Shown here: positions 23,447 through 32,206 of the stretch, piece after piece
How the letters are laid out: each line of letters begins with the position of its first letter
Numbering within the stretch: the first letter of the stretch is position 1
Made by a program: the position numbers and the translations under genes
The notes under the pieces: generated by a model
Told to the model about the DNA's origin: nothing
Databases searched by the model: none
What the model saw: only the letters and a program-made list of their open reading frames with translations
Source of the DNA: CAG-1782 sp045601385
GTDB taxonomy: Bacteria > Bacillota > Clostridia > Christensenellales > DTU072
NCBI GenBank assembly: GCA_045601385.1
Contig: JAZRZM010000004.1
Coordinates: 62,001-126,000, forward strand
Direction: 5' to 3'
Length of the DNA: 64,000 nt

Positions 23447-24898
23447 ATGATTGCACTTTACTGTATTTTGGGGCTTATCGGCGCGTTTCTGATTTTTACG
23501 ATCGTTCGTACCGTCGTTACGCGCCCGAAAGATGAGAAAAAAGCGGAAGTGACCGCATACGAAGTAGACGCGCAAAAAGCGGCGGAGATACTGTCGGGAG
23601 CGGTGCGTATTCCGACGGTGACGAAGTATAACGAGGGCGATGACCAAAGCCCGTTTCTTGCCTATCACGAGTATCTGGAAAAGACCTTTCCGCATATTTT
23701 TGCGCACGCGGAAAAGACGGTTATTCACGATTACAGCCTTATCTTGAAAGTCGGCGGCAGTCGGGAAGACCTGTTGCCCGGCTGTATTCTCGCGCACCAG
23801 GATGTCGTCCCGGCGACGAAAGAGGGGTGGGAGCACGAGCCGTTCGGCGGAGAGATAGAGGGCGGTTTTGTCCACGGCCGCGGCAGTCAGGATATGAAAA
23901 GTCAGATGATCGCTTCCATGATGGGTTTGGAAAGTCTGCTCGCCGAGGGAAAAACGCCGCAAAGGACGATTTATTTTTGCTTCGGACACGATGAAGAAGC
24001 GACGGGTAAAGAGGGTGCGAAATATATCGTGGACTATCTCCTTGCCCATAATATCCGCTTTGAATTTGTCTTGGACGAGGGCGGGACGATGCTCGACGGC
24101 GGTATGCTCGGGATCAAGAACAAGTACGTCGCCTTGATCGGAACGTGCGAAAAAGGGTATGCCGATTATACTTTGACGGCGAAACGGGACGGCGGACACG
24201 CGTCCGCACCCAAGAAAAAAAGCGCGGTGGACGAGGTGGCGGAGGCGGTCTACGACCTTTCGCATACTCCGATGAAACGGTATTTCTCCAAGCCGGTAAA
24301 AGAAACGTTCGCTACGCTCGCGCCCTATATGAACAACCCGATTTTCAAATACTTTTTGGTAAATCGTGATGTGTACGCATGGTTGCTTAAACCCGTTTTC
24401 GGATTGGTCAACCCCATTCTGAACAGTTTGCTTCGGACGACGTTTGCGTTTACGCAGATGAAAGGAAGCGACGCGCCGAACGTGATTCCCGTTAAAGCCG
24501 AAGCGGTGGTCAACTGCCGTATCAATATCGGACAAACGCGCGCAGACGTATTGAAGCATATCAAAAAAGTAGTGGGGAAAAATATCGAAGTGACCGAATT
24601 GAGAGACACGTTCGATCCGTCTCCCGTCAGTCTGACCGATACCGACACGTACCGTACTCTTGTCCGCACGGTGCGCGAAACTTACAAAGACTTTGTCGTC
24701 GCGCCCTATCCTTTTATCGCGGCGACGGACAGTAAGTGGTATTATCCCGTTTGCAACGGCGTATACCGCTTTACGCCTTTTATCAACACGCTCGAAGACG
24801 AAAAACAAATACACGGACTTAACGAAAAATGTCGGATAGAAGGACTTGCGCAGGCGGTGAAATTCTACCGCAGGCTGTACGAAAACTTCGCTTTTTAA
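23447..24898 (+). CDS. Membrane-anchored M20-family metallopeptidase
   Basis: 483 residues with an N-terminal transmembrane anchor (about 3-22). The M20 catalytic domain shows the first zinc His in LAHQDVVP, the bridging Asp in GRGSQDMK, the catalytic Glu-Glu in HDEEATG, and DEGG and GGHASAP further on. The lid domain lies between. The arrangement is that of PM20D1/CPS1-like carboxypeptidases or N-acyl amino acid hydrolases. It could release amino acids outside the membrane for the importer encoded next. The ribosome site is AAGGGG just after the preceding stop. Confidence 0.88.
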   Translation: MIALYCILGLIGAFLIFTIVRTVVTRPKDEKKAEVTAYEVDAQKAAEILSGAVRIPTVTKYNEGDDQSPFLAYHEYLEKTFPHIFAHAEKTVIHDYSLILKVGGSREDLLPGCILAHQDVVPATKEGWEHEPFGGEIEGGFVHGRGSQDMKSQMIASMMGLESLLAEGKTPQRTIYFCFGHDEEATGKEGAKYIVDYLLAHNIRFEFVLDEGGTMLDGGMLGIKNKYVALIGTCEKGYADYTLTAKRDGGHASAPKKKSAVDEVAEAVYDLSHTPMKRYFSKPVKETFATLAPYMNNPIFKYFLVNRDVYAWLLKPVFGLVNPILNSLLRTTFAFTQMKGSDAPNVIPVKAEAVVNCRINIGQTRADVLKHIKKVVGKNIEVTELRDTFDPSPVSLTDTDTYRTLVRTVRETYKDFVVAPYPFIAATDSKWYYPVCNGVYRFTPFINTLEDEKQIHGLNEKCRIEGLAQAVKFYRRLYENFAF

Positions 24899-24908
24899 GG
24901 AGGAAACC

Positions 24909-25793
24909 GTGAAAAAAACAGTGCGTCTACTGCTGATAGTCCTTTGTGTGCTGCTTGCTTTCGGGACGGCTGCATGCGAAGACGGACAGGGCGAATTTAC
25001 GCCGCTCGAAACGCAGGTGGATATCTTTACCGCCTTGCGCTCGAAGACGGCGGACGTCGGGTTTATGGACTATACCCTTGCTTCTTATCTTATCGCAACC
25101 GACGTCAACCTTTCCGATTTTGCCATTGTGGAGAACGTCGAACTCGGCGAGCACGACGCTTTTGCCGTGTCCGCATACAAAGGTGAAAAGTCGGGGACGT
25201 ACGACGTGCTGACCGATAAAATCAATCTGTCGCTTGCCGCCGTCGAAGCAAAAGGAACGTATAAAAATATTGCCGATAAATACGGTTTGGGAGACCTTAT
25301 TTTGCCGCTTGCGTATACCAAACCGCAAGGAGACGGAGACAGTGCGCTGTGGGATAAGGTCGTAAAAAGCGGTAAAATCATAATCGGATACAACACCGCG
25401 CCGCCGATGTCGATAACAACCGACGACAAAAAGAAACCGGATGGGTTTGCGACCGAACTTGCCAAAGCGGTCTTTGCGGATATCTGCGAACAAGAAAAGG
25501 TGAGTATCGATATCGAATTTCGTTGGATCAATTTTGACAACTACCCGACCGAATTTCAAGCGGGCTATATGGATATTTTTTGGAGCGATATGTCTTATAC
25601 GGACGAACGCGCGGAGAAACTTTACTTTTCGACAAAGTTTATGCAAAACCGCACTTGCGCGGTTGTGCGGAAAGAAGATAAAGAAAAATATTCGACCGTA
25701 GCAAGTATGAAAAAAGCGCGGCTCGTTGCCGAAAGCGCAGGCGTCGGATCGGGCGTGGCGAAAGATATTTTGTCGGGCAAAATCACCGACTGA
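24909..25793 (+). CDS. Amino-acid-type ABC substrate-binding lipoprotein with permuted lobes
   Basis: 294 residues, GTG start after AAGGAGG. The signal peptide ends in the lipobox GTAAC (Cys23). The order of the periplasmic-binding type 2 lobes is reversed. Residues ~31-132 (LETQVDIFTALRSKTADVG, then GTYKNIADKYGLGD) are what normally forms the C-terminal half. Residues ~149-294 (KSGKIIIGYNTAPPMSI, GFATELAKAVF, then MKKARLVAESAGVGSG) are the normal N-terminal half. The chain stops where the second half would begin, so the parts together make one complete domain, circularly permuted. A permease follows; no ATPase gene is seen. Confidence 0.85.
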   Translation: MKKTVRLLLIVLCVLLAFGTAACEDGQGEFTPLETQVDIFTALRSKTADVGFMDYTLASYLIATDVNLSDFAIVENVELGEHDAFAVSAYKGEKSGTYDVLTDKINLSLAAVEAKGTYKNIADKYGLGDLILPLAYTKPQGDGDSALWDKVVKSGKIIIGYNTAPPMSITTDDKKKPDGFATELAKAVFADICEQEKVSIDIEFRWINFDNYPTEFQAGYMDIFWSDMSYTDERAEKLYFSTKFMQNRTCAVVRKEDKEKYSTVASMKKARLVAESAGVGSGVAKDILSGKITD

Positions 25794-25807
25794 AAAGAGG
25801 GGAAAAA

Positions 25808-26467
25808 ATGACGACGACAATCGGGTTTTGGGAAGTTACCGCGCAACTCGGAAAAGGGTTCGGTGTGACCTGCCTTTTGTTCGTCGCCTCTTTTTTGCTT
25901 TCTCTTGTTTTTGGACTTTTGCTTTGCCGGGGCGAAACGTCGAAAATAAAACCCCTGTCATACGCATGTAAAGCGCTCATTTCCGTCATACGCGGCACGC
26001 CTCTTATTTTGCAGATTATCGTCGTATATTATGTGCCGGGGCTTGTTTTCGATTATCCTATGCGGTCGAAGTTCCTTGCCGTATTGATCTCTTTCGTCAT
26101 TCATTATTCGTGCTACTTCGCCGAGATATACAGGGGCGGACTCGAGAGCGTCAGCGTGACGCAGACGGACGCCGGATGCGCGCTCGATATGACGAAAGGG
26201 CAGATTTTTTGGTATATAAAACTGCCGCAAATTGTTAAAAACATTATTCCGCCGCTCAGCAACGAAACGCTGACGATGGTAAAAGATACGTCACTCGCTT
26301 CGACGGTCGGGCTGTTTGAACTCTTTTCGTACGCAAAAGAAATCGAAAAAGTGTACGTCATATTGTGGCCGCTGTTTTATGCCGGGCTGTTTTATTTTGT
26401 GTTTAATTTTATTCTTTCCAAACTGTTCCGACTTGTCGAAAAAAAATTCGATTATTACAAAATCTGA
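25808..26467 (+). CDS. Amino-acid ABC transporter permease (HisM/GlnP type)
   Basis: 219 residues with about five transmembrane helices. The N-terminus TAQLGKGFGVTCLLFVASFL and the RGTPLILQI segment are typical of polar amino acid permeases. The cytoplasmic EAA loop is degenerate (TDAGCALDMTKGQIFWYIKLPQ in place of EAA-x-ALG...LPQ) but still has the G and LPQ anchors. It lies 14 nt after the binding-protein gene. The cognate ATP-binding subunit must be encoded elsewhere. The stop is 1 nt from the convergent gene, with no terminator between. Confidence 0.92.
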   Translation: MTTTIGFWEVTAQLGKGFGVTCLLFVASFLLSLVFGLLLCRGETSKIKPLSYACKALISVIRGTPLILQIIVVYYVPGLVFDYPMRSKFLAVLISFVIHYSCYFAEIYRGGLESVSVTQTDAGCALDMTKGQIFWYIKLPQIVKNIIPPLSNETLTMVKDTSLASTVGLFELFSYAKEIEKVYVILWPLFYAGLFYFVFNFILSKLFRLVEKKFDYYKI

Positions 26468-26468
26468 C

Positions 26469-27323
26469 TCATAAAAGGATCGCGTCTAAAAGCAGACAAA
26501 AACCGATGACGACGACCTGACCGCCGAGATAAATCCATAAAGAGTATCTGCCAGGATATGAAAAAACATAGTGCCACTTGCCGTCGAGAGCAGGGAAGAG
26601 GCTCTTTTTTTTGCGGTACAAAAGATAGGATACAGACGCGCCCAAAAAGAAAAACGATATATAAGGAAAGAGGGGGAAATAGTCGGCTGTCCACCAACTG
26701 TCTTCATAGAAGAACAGTCCGCGCCAGTCGTTGTTGTAGGCGATCGTTTTCGCGGAAGAAAAGACCTCGATTATCGGCACGTTATAGCGTTTGTTTATTA
26801 TAAAAAAAGTAATGGACAGGGCAAGCAGCGCGACGGAGAAGACGATTTTTTTTGCGTGTTCCGAAAACCTTTTCCGTGCGATTTTTTCGGTTAAAAAAGC
26901 AAAAAAGCGAAAGATATAATCGCTTATTGCATAGCCAATCGTGATAAGCGCGAGGCAGTGCAGGACGCCCAGCAGAATAAAACAGTTCTGCCTGAGGAGA
27001 TCTTGGGCAAAATACGTCACGACGCTCAAAAGAGCGGCGACGGCAAAGAGTCGCAGACCGCGGATAAGATTGTCGCGCGAAAAGGCGGTGCATACGCCCG
27101 ATACGAAAAAGAAGAGGAACAAAAAAGACGGACGCCAGAAAGCGCGCGTCGGACCGTTCATATAGGCATAGCCTATTTGTTGCAGACTGTTCAGAAAAGC
27201 GTTCGATGAGGTTTTCCAACCCGAAAACATATAGGCAAAGTCATACATCGCATGGTCGATGACCACCATTACGATAGCAAAACCGCGGATAAAGTCGAGT
27301 TCCCATATACGCGTTTTTTTCAT
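26469..27323 (-). CDS. Heparan-alpha-glucosaminide N-acetyltransferase-like membrane protein (DUF1624)
   Basis: 284 residues with about seven transmembrane helices. The opening RIWELDFIRGFAIVMVVIDH is the characteristic first helix of the DUF1624/HGSNAT-type acyltransferase family, with the conserved Asp-His pair. Members are thought to acetylate sugars across the membrane using acetyl-CoA; the substrate here is unknown. The start overlaps the stop of the upstream membrane protein by 4 nt, so it is the third gene of serS-orf-orf. Confidence 0.85.
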   Translation of the reverse strand: MKKTRIWELDFIRGFAIVMVVIDHAMYDFAYMFSGWKTSSNAFLNSLQQIGYAYMNGPTRAFWRPSFLFLFFFVSGVCTAFSRDNLIRGLRLFAVAALLSVVTYFAQDLLRQNCFILLGVLHCLALITIGYAISDYIFRFFAFLTEKIARKRFSEHAKKIVFSVALLALSITFFIINKRYNVPIIEVFSSAKTIAYNNDWRGLFFYEDSWWTADYFPLFPYISFFFLGASVSYLLYRKKKSLFPALDGKWHYVFSYPGRYSLWIYLGGQVVVIGFCLLLDAILL

Positions 27324-27943
27324 TTGTATTCCACTCCGATCGAGATGAGTTCGTTGTTTTTGCCGATCTTGAAAAGTTCGAAGCGGTCAACGTATTCGTG
27401 TACCAGTATTTCGGGACGGAGTTTTGAAAAATAGACTTGCGGTTCTTCGTACTTGGGACGGCTCGTGACTTGCGGTGTGGGTTCGTTTTCTTTTTTTTCG
27501 GGAAGCCAGTCGTAATAATAAATTTTTTCGTCCGGTTTCTTTTTGTCTTCAAAAAGGGGAGGCAGAATCCGACGTTCGCATTCTTTTTCCCGTTCGAAAG
27601 AATCGCCTTTTTGACGAAGGCGGAAAAGATCGGTTTTTTTCTTACGCGAAAAGATTTTTTTTGCCGGCAGATAAATGGCGTTTTTGGCAAAAAGAATGAC
27701 GGCGCAAACGACGCTTGCGACCGCCCCCGAAAGATAAATGCAACTTTCCAAAGAAAAATCGAACGGATCGAAAGAAAAACCGAAATACAAAACGACTCCC
27801 AATATCGCGTAAGTAGCCGGAACCCACAGTCCGCAGCCGAACACGATTTTTAGGAGCAGTTTCGGTATTCTCGAAACGGCGGTATCTATTTTGCGGAAGA
27901 CGCCGCCGTTGTCGCTGTTCGGGTTTTCTTTATCCCTGTTCAT
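27320..27943 (-). CDS. Small membrane protein of unknown function
   Basis: 207 residues that I do not recognise. Two hydrophobic segments (about 32-54 and 66-90) are followed by a long basic and proline-containing cytoplasmic tail (KKIFSRKKKTDLFRLRQKGD, then PPLFEDKKKPDEK). It is translationally coupled to serS upstream and to the acyltransferase downstream by 4-nt overlaps. The context suggests a partner of the acyltransferase, but nothing in the sequence shows an enzymatic role. Confidence 0.7.
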   Translation of the reverse strand: MNRDKENPNSDNGGVFRKIDTAVSRIPKLLLKIVFGCGLWVPATYAILGVVLYFGFSFDPFDFSLESCIYLSGAVASVVCAVILFAKNAIYLPAKKIFSRKKKTDLFRLRQKGDSFEREKECERRILPPLFEDKKKPDEKIYYYDWLPEKKENEPTPQVTSRPKYEEPQVYFSKLRPEILVHEYVDRFELFKIGKNNELISIGVEYK

Positions 27944-29202
27944 CCGATTTTATCGACGCCCATGTACGGACGAAGTACTTCGGGAATCGTGATGGTTCCG
28001 TCGGCGTTCTGATAGTTTTCCAAAACCGCCGCGGTCGTCCTGCCGATGGCGAGTCCGCTCCCGTTGAGGGTATGGACAAGTTTGACTTTTCCGTCTACGT
28101 CGCGGAAGCGGATATTGGCGCGGCGCGCTTGGAAGTCCACGTAGTTACTGCACGAAGAAATCTCCACGTAGCGGTTATAGGACGGCATCCATACTTCGAT
28201 GTCGTACGTCTTTGCCGAGCCGAATCCGATATCGCCCGAGCAGAGGCAAACGACTCTGTAAGGAAGTTTTAACTTTTGCAAAATCAATTCGGCTTCGTTT
28301 GTCAGCGATTCCAATTCTTCATAACTGTGATCGGGGTGAGCGAACTTGACGAGTTCGACTTTGTTGAATTGATGTTGACGAATGACGCCGCGCGTGTCTC
28401 TGCCGGCGCTACCGGCTTCGCCGCGGAAGCAGGCGGTGTATGCGCAATACTTGATCGGCAAGGACTTGACGTCGAGGATGTCGTCCCGATGCAGGTTGGT
28501 GACGGGTACTTCCGCCGTCGGCACAAGATAGCAGTCGGTGCCTTTGATCGCGTACATATCTTCTTCAAACTTCGGCAACTGTCCCGTGCCGAGCATGGAA
28601 TCGCGGTTGACCATAAAGGGAGGAAAAACTTCTTCGTAGCCGTTTGCCGTGTGCGTGTCGAGCATCAGGTTCATGATCGCTCTTTCCAGACGCGCCCCCA
28701 AACCGTGGTAGACGTGGAACCGTGCGCCCGTGATTTTCGCCGCTTGTTTCGGATCGAGAATGCCGTATTTTTCGCCGATGTCCCAGTGGGCAAGAGGCTC
28801 GAAGTCAAACTTCGTCGGTTCCAGATAGCGACGAATTTCCGGATTGTCTTCCGAGTCTTTCCCGTACGGTACGCTGTCGTCCACAAGGTTGGGAATAACA
28901 TACATGATTTCGGTCAAACGGGATTCTATATCGGCGAGTTCGGTGTCCAGTTTCTTGATTTCTTCACCTTTTGCTTTCATGTCGGCGATGATGTCGTCGC
29001 AAGGCGCTTTTTCGCGTTTTAACTTCGCTATCTGTTCGCTCGCGCGGTTTTTTTCCGCTTTTAAGGATTCCACGAGGCGAATGTCGGTACGACGTTTGTC
29101 GGCAAGAACGGATATCTCGGAAATATCGAGAGAACTGTTCCGCATGGCGAGTTTCTTTTTTACCAATTCGATATTGTCGCAGACAAATCTCAAATCTAAC
29201 AT
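27940..29202 (-). CDS. serS: Serine--tRNA ligase
   Basis: 420 residues, full length. The N-terminal helical arm (about 1-105) is a long antiparallel coiled coil that clasps the tRNA-Ser variable arm (LVESLKAEKNRASEQIAKLK). The class II core shows motif 2 (CFRGEAGSAGRDTRGVIRQH) and motif 3 (GSGLAIGRTTAAVLENYQ). A GGAGG site precedes the ATG. Its leader is only about 15-20 nt, so there is no T-box. Confidence 0.97.
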   Translation of the reverse strand: MLDLRFVCDNIELVKKKLAMRNSSLDISEISVLADKRRTDIRLVESLKAEKNRASEQIAKLKREKAPCDDIIADMKAKGEEIKKLDTELADIESRLTEIMYVIPNLVDDSVPYGKDSEDNPEIRRYLEPTKFDFEPLAHWDIGEKYGILDPKQAAKITGARFHVYHGLGARLERAIMNLMLDTHTANGYEEVFPPFMVNRDSMLGTGQLPKFEEDMYAIKGTDCYLVPTAEVPVTNLHRDDILDVKSLPIKYCAYTACFRGEAGSAGRDTRGVIRQHQFNKVELVKFAHPDHSYEELESLTNEAELILQKLKLPYRVVCLCSGDIGFGSAKTYDIEVWMPSYNRYVEISSCSNYVDFQARRANIRFRDVDGKVKLVHTLNGSGLAIGRTTAAVLENYQNADGTITIPEVLRPYMGVDKIG

Positions 29203-29223
29203 AAAAGGTATCCTCCGTAAAAA

Positions 29224-29253
29224 CTTATAATATAGGCTGTCTTTATTTTACAA
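29224..29253 (-). promoter_or_regulatory. Candidate promoter of serS
   Basis: Minus-strand TTGTAA (complement of 29248-29253), an 18-bp spacer and TATAAG (complement of 29224-29229). Confidence 0.4.
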
Positions 29254-29273
29254 TAGAATGCCCGATAAAGCAA

Positions 29274-29299
29274 TAAAAAAAAGGGATTTTCCCTTTTTT
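29274..29299 (-). terminator. Terminator after argH
   Basis: AAAAAAGGG and CCCTTTTTT form a 9-bp stem around a 5-nt loop, followed by more T on the minus strand. It overlaps the argH stop codon. Confidence 0.75.
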
Positions 29300-30689
29300 A
29301 ATTCTTGTGCGATTTATGTTTAAGGACGTCTCGGACGTATAGCAACTGTTTTTCCACCGAAGACGGGCACGTCGCGCCAAGCGAGTTTCTTTTTTTCACG
29401 CACGTTTCCGGCTTGATGTCTTCGTACACGTCTTCTTCGATCAGGTCGGAAAACTCCCGATATATGTCGAGAGGCAGCGTTTCGAGCGTTTCGTTTTGTT
29501 CGACGCATTTTGCCACGATCTGTCCGGCGATTTTGTAGGCGGTGCGGAACGGAACGTTCTTTTTCGTCAGATAGTCGGCAAGATCGGTCGCGTTGATAAA
29601 GCCTTTCGATACCGCGTTCCGCATGTTTCCGGTGTTGGCTTTCATTGTCCGTATCATCGGAGAAAGGACTCCCAAACACATATGAACGGTATCCAATGCG
29701 TCAAAAACGCACTCTTTATCCTCTTGCATATCTTTGTTGTAAGCGAGGGGCAGTCCTTTCAGGACGGTCAGCATGGAAATAAGGTCGCCGTACACTCTTC
29801 CCGTTTTTCCGCGTATAAGTTCCGCCATGTCGGGGTTCTTTTTTTGCGGCATAATGGACGAGCCTGTCGTGAATTCGTCGGACAAAGAAACGAAGCGGAA
29901 TTCCCACGAAGACCACAGGATGAGTTCTTCGCTCAGGCGCGACAGGTGCGTCATCAATAGGGAAAGGTCGGACAAAATTTCCACGACGTGGTCGCGGTCG
30001 GACACGCCGTCGAGGCTGTTTTGGGTGACGTCGTCGAATCCGAGGATCGCGGCTTCTTTTTTGCGATCGATCGGATACGTCGTGCCGGCGAGAGCGCAAC
30101 AGCCGATCGGCGAGACGTTCATGCGTTTTTTGCAGTCGGCAAGACGGTCTTTATCGCGCAGGAGCATCATGGCGTACGCCATAAGGTAGTGACCGAAAGT
30201 CACCGGTTGCGCCCGTTGCAGATGGGTATAGCCGGGCATGATCGCTTCCTTGTACTTTTCCGCCCGATCGCATAGCGCGTACAAAAGTTCGTCGAGTTCT
30301 TCTTGCAATAGGTCCACTTGATTTTTCAGATACAGTTTTATATCGAGGGCGACCTGATCGTTCCGACTGCGCGCGGTGTGCAGTTTTTTTCCGGTATCTC
30401 CGATTCTGTCGGTCAGCACCTGTTCGATGAACATGTGGATATCTTCGGCGTCGTCGCCGATTTTGAGAGAACCCGTTTCGATATCGTTGAGGATGCTTTG
30501 CAGTCCGTCGAGAATGCGTTCGGCTTCGGCGTCGGTGATTATTTTTTGCGCGCCGAGCATGACGGCGTGCGCCATGCTTCCTTTGATGTCTTCGGCGTAC
30601 ATTCTTTTGTCGAAGCGTATGGAAGAATTAAAGTCGTCGGCGAGTTTGTTTGTCTTTCCGTCGGTGACGCCCGTCCACATTTTTTCCAT
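29298..30689 (-). CDS. argH: Argininosuccinate lyase
   Basis: 463 residues. It cleaves argininosuccinate to arginine and fumarate, the last step of arginine synthesis. The fumarase/aspartase superfamily signature GSSIMPQKKNPDMAE with its catalytic serine loop is present, together with LHTARSRNDQVALD and GYTHLQRAQPV. The start at 30689 (MEKMWTGVTDG) gives the normal N-terminus with an AGGGG site. The frame extends upstream to 30908, but that part is basic and non-family and overlaps argG. It is in the same transcription unit as argG. Confidence 0.96.
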   Translation of the reverse strand: MEKMWTGVTDGKTNKLADDFNSSIRFDKRMYAEDIKGSMAHAVMLGAQKIITDAEAERILDGLQSILNDIETGSLKIGDDAEDIHMFIEQVLTDRIGDTGKKLHTARSRNDQVALDIKLYLKNQVDLLQEELDELLYALCDRAEKYKEAIMPGYTHLQRAQPVTFGHYLMAYAMMLLRDKDRLADCKKRMNVSPIGCCALAGTTYPIDRKKEAAILGFDDVTQNSLDGVSDRDHVVEILSDLSLLMTHLSRLSEELILWSSWEFRFVSLSDEFTTGSSIMPQKKNPDMAELIRGKTGRVYGDLISMLTVLKGLPLAYNKDMQEDKECVFDALDTVHMCLGVLSPMIRTMKANTGNMRNAVSKGFINATDLADYLTKKNVPFRTAYKIAGQIVAKCVEQNETLETLPLDIYREFSDLIEEDVYEDIKPETCVKKRNSLGATCPSSVEKQLLYVRDVLKHKSHKN

Positions 30690-30711
30690 AATTTTTCCCC
30701 TTTTTTTACGA

Positions 30712-30741
30712 ACGGCGAAAGCCTTTTTGCGCTTCCGCCGT
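30712..30741 (-). other. Stem-loop between argG and argH
   Basis: ACGGCGAAAGC (30712-30722) pairs with GCTTCCGCCGT (30731-30741) over 11 positions, with one G-U or mismatch, around an 8-nt loop. No immediate U-tract follows, so it may be a processing or mRNA-stability element in the argGH message rather than a terminator. Confidence 0.45.
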
Positions 30742-30772
30742 CGATGATTATTTTGAATGAAAATCGTTACGA

Positions 30773-31987
30773 TTATTTCCCGTTTACTTTTGCCGCGACC
30801 TGAATGGGCAGACCGAACAGGTTGATAAATCCTTCGGCGTCTTTCTGATTGTAATTGCTTTCGCCGAAAGTCGCTATCTCTTCGCTGTACAGAGAGTACG
30901 GACTCCATACGCCGGCGTTAATCATATTGCCTTTATAGAGTTTGAGGCGAACCTTACCGGTGACGGTTTCCTGCGTTTTGTCAACGAAAGCGGAGAGCGC
31001 TTCGCGCAGCGGCGTAAACCATTGTCCGTTATAGACGAGTTCGCCGAAAGTAACGGACAGTTTTTGTTTTTCGTGCATCGTCATTTTGTCGAGGCAGAGC
31101 GTTTCGAGGACGCTGTGCGCCTTGTACAAAATGGTTCCGCCGGGGGTTTCGTACACGCCGCGGCATTTCATACCGACGAGACGATTTTCCACGATGTCGA
31201 GCAGACCGATACCGTTTTCGCCGCCGAGTTTGTTCAGTTTATAGATGATTTCTTTCGCCGATTTCTTTTCGCCGTCGATAGCGACCGGGACGCCTTTTTC
31301 AAATTCGATTTCCACGTACGTCGGGACGTCGGGTGCCTGAATGGGAGATACGCCCATTTCCAAAAAGCCTTCTTTTTCGTACTGCGGCTCGTTGCCGGTG
31401 TCTTCGAGGTCGAGACCTTCGTGCGACAGGTGCCACAGGTTTTTGTCTTTGCTGTAATTGGTTTCGCGGTTGATGCGCAAAGGCACGTTGTGCGCTTCGG
31501 CATAGTCGATTTCTTCGTCGCGGGACTTGATCGACCACTCGCGCCACGGAGCGATGATGGGCATGTCGGGTGCAAAATGCTTGATGGCGAGTTCGAACCG
31601 CACCTGGTCGTTTCCTTTGCCGGTGCAGCCGTGACAAATCGCGTCGGCGTTTTCCTTTTCGGCAATTTCGACGAGGGCTTTTGCAATACACGGACGGGCA
31701 TGGCTCGTGCCGAGCAGGTATTCTTCGTACAGCGCGCCCGCTTTCATCGTCGGAATGATATAGTTGTCCACATAGTCGTCGGTAAGGTCGAGAATGTACA
31801 GTTTCGACGCGCCCGTTTTCAACGCTTTCGTTTGCAGACCGTCCAGTTCGTCGTTCTGCCCGACGTTGCCGGCGACGGCGATGACTTCGCAGTTATTGTA
31901 GTTTTCTTTCAACCACGGAATAATAATGGATGTGTCCAAACCGCCCGAATAGGCAAGCACGACTCTTTTTATTTGTTCTTTGTTCAT
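30773..31987 (-). CDS. argG: Argininosuccinate synthase
   Basis: 404 residues. It joins citrulline and aspartate with ATP hydrolysis to AMP. The N-type pyrophosphatase P-loop AYSGGLDTS is at the N-terminus, followed by HGCTGKGNDQVRFE and the citrulline/aspartate residues around RETNYSKDKNLWHLS. Two adjacent ATG codons exist (31990 and 31987); AGGAG is 3 nt from the first and 6 nt from the second, so 31987 is preferred. No other arg genes are in the window. Confidence 0.96.
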   Translation of the reverse strand: MNKEQIKRVVLAYSGGLDTSIIIPWLKENYNNCEVIAVAGNVGQNDELDGLQTKALKTGASKLYILDLTDDYVDNYIIPTMKAGALYEEYLLGTSHARPCIAKALVEIAEKENADAICHGCTGKGNDQVRFELAIKHFAPDMPIIAPWREWSIKSRDEEIDYAEAHNVPLRINRETNYSKDKNLWHLSHEGLDLEDTGNEPQYEKEGFLEMGVSPIQAPDVPTYVEIEFEKGVPVAIDGEKKSAKEIIYKLNKLGGENGIGLLDIVENRLVGMKCRGVYETPGGTILYKAHSVLETLCLDKMTMHEKQKLSVTFGELVYNGQWFTPLREALSAFVDKTQETVTGKVRLKLYKGNMINAGVWSPYSLYSEEIATFGESNYNQKDAEGFINLFGLPIQVAAKVNGK

Positions 31988-32024
31988 CATAAACTCCTTA
32001 TTTCACGAACGAATCGTTGTCATA

Positions 32025-32053
32025 AGTGTATTCTTTTTTCTTCAAAATGTCAA
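32025..32053 (-). promoter_or_regulatory. Promoter of argG-argH
   Basis: Minus-strand perfect TTGACA (complement of 32048-32053), a 17-bp spacer and TACACT (complement of 32025-32030). Upstream (about 32075-32095), TATGAATAAATAA resembles half of an ARG box, but the second half is poor. Confidence 0.65.
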
Positions 32054-32149
32054 CGGGTTTGCATATCAAAGGGAAAAATACCGTTATTTATTCATATTTT
32101 ACGGTTTTATGCACATATTTGTGTATAATATTTAATCGTCGGAATAACC

Positions 32150-32178
32150 TTGCGTAAAAGTCGGAAATCGTTTATAAT
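32150..32178 (+). promoter_or_regulatory. Promoter of the LRR-transporter operon
   Basis: TTGCGT (32150-32155), a 17-bp spacer and a perfect TATAAT (32173-32178), about 30 nt before the start of the first gene. Confidence 0.55.
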
Positions 32179-32206
32179 AAAATAATACTAAATAAGGTAG
32201 GTTATT

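Noticed and set aside
23411..24814. 467-codon minus-strand frame opposite the M20 peptidase
   Set aside because: Antisense shadow; the plus-strand gene has all M20 zinc motifs.
29203..29300. T-box leader before serS (also considered for lysS, argG and the his operon)
   Set aside because: Predicted leaders are only about 15-35 nt and contain no specifier stem or antiterminator.
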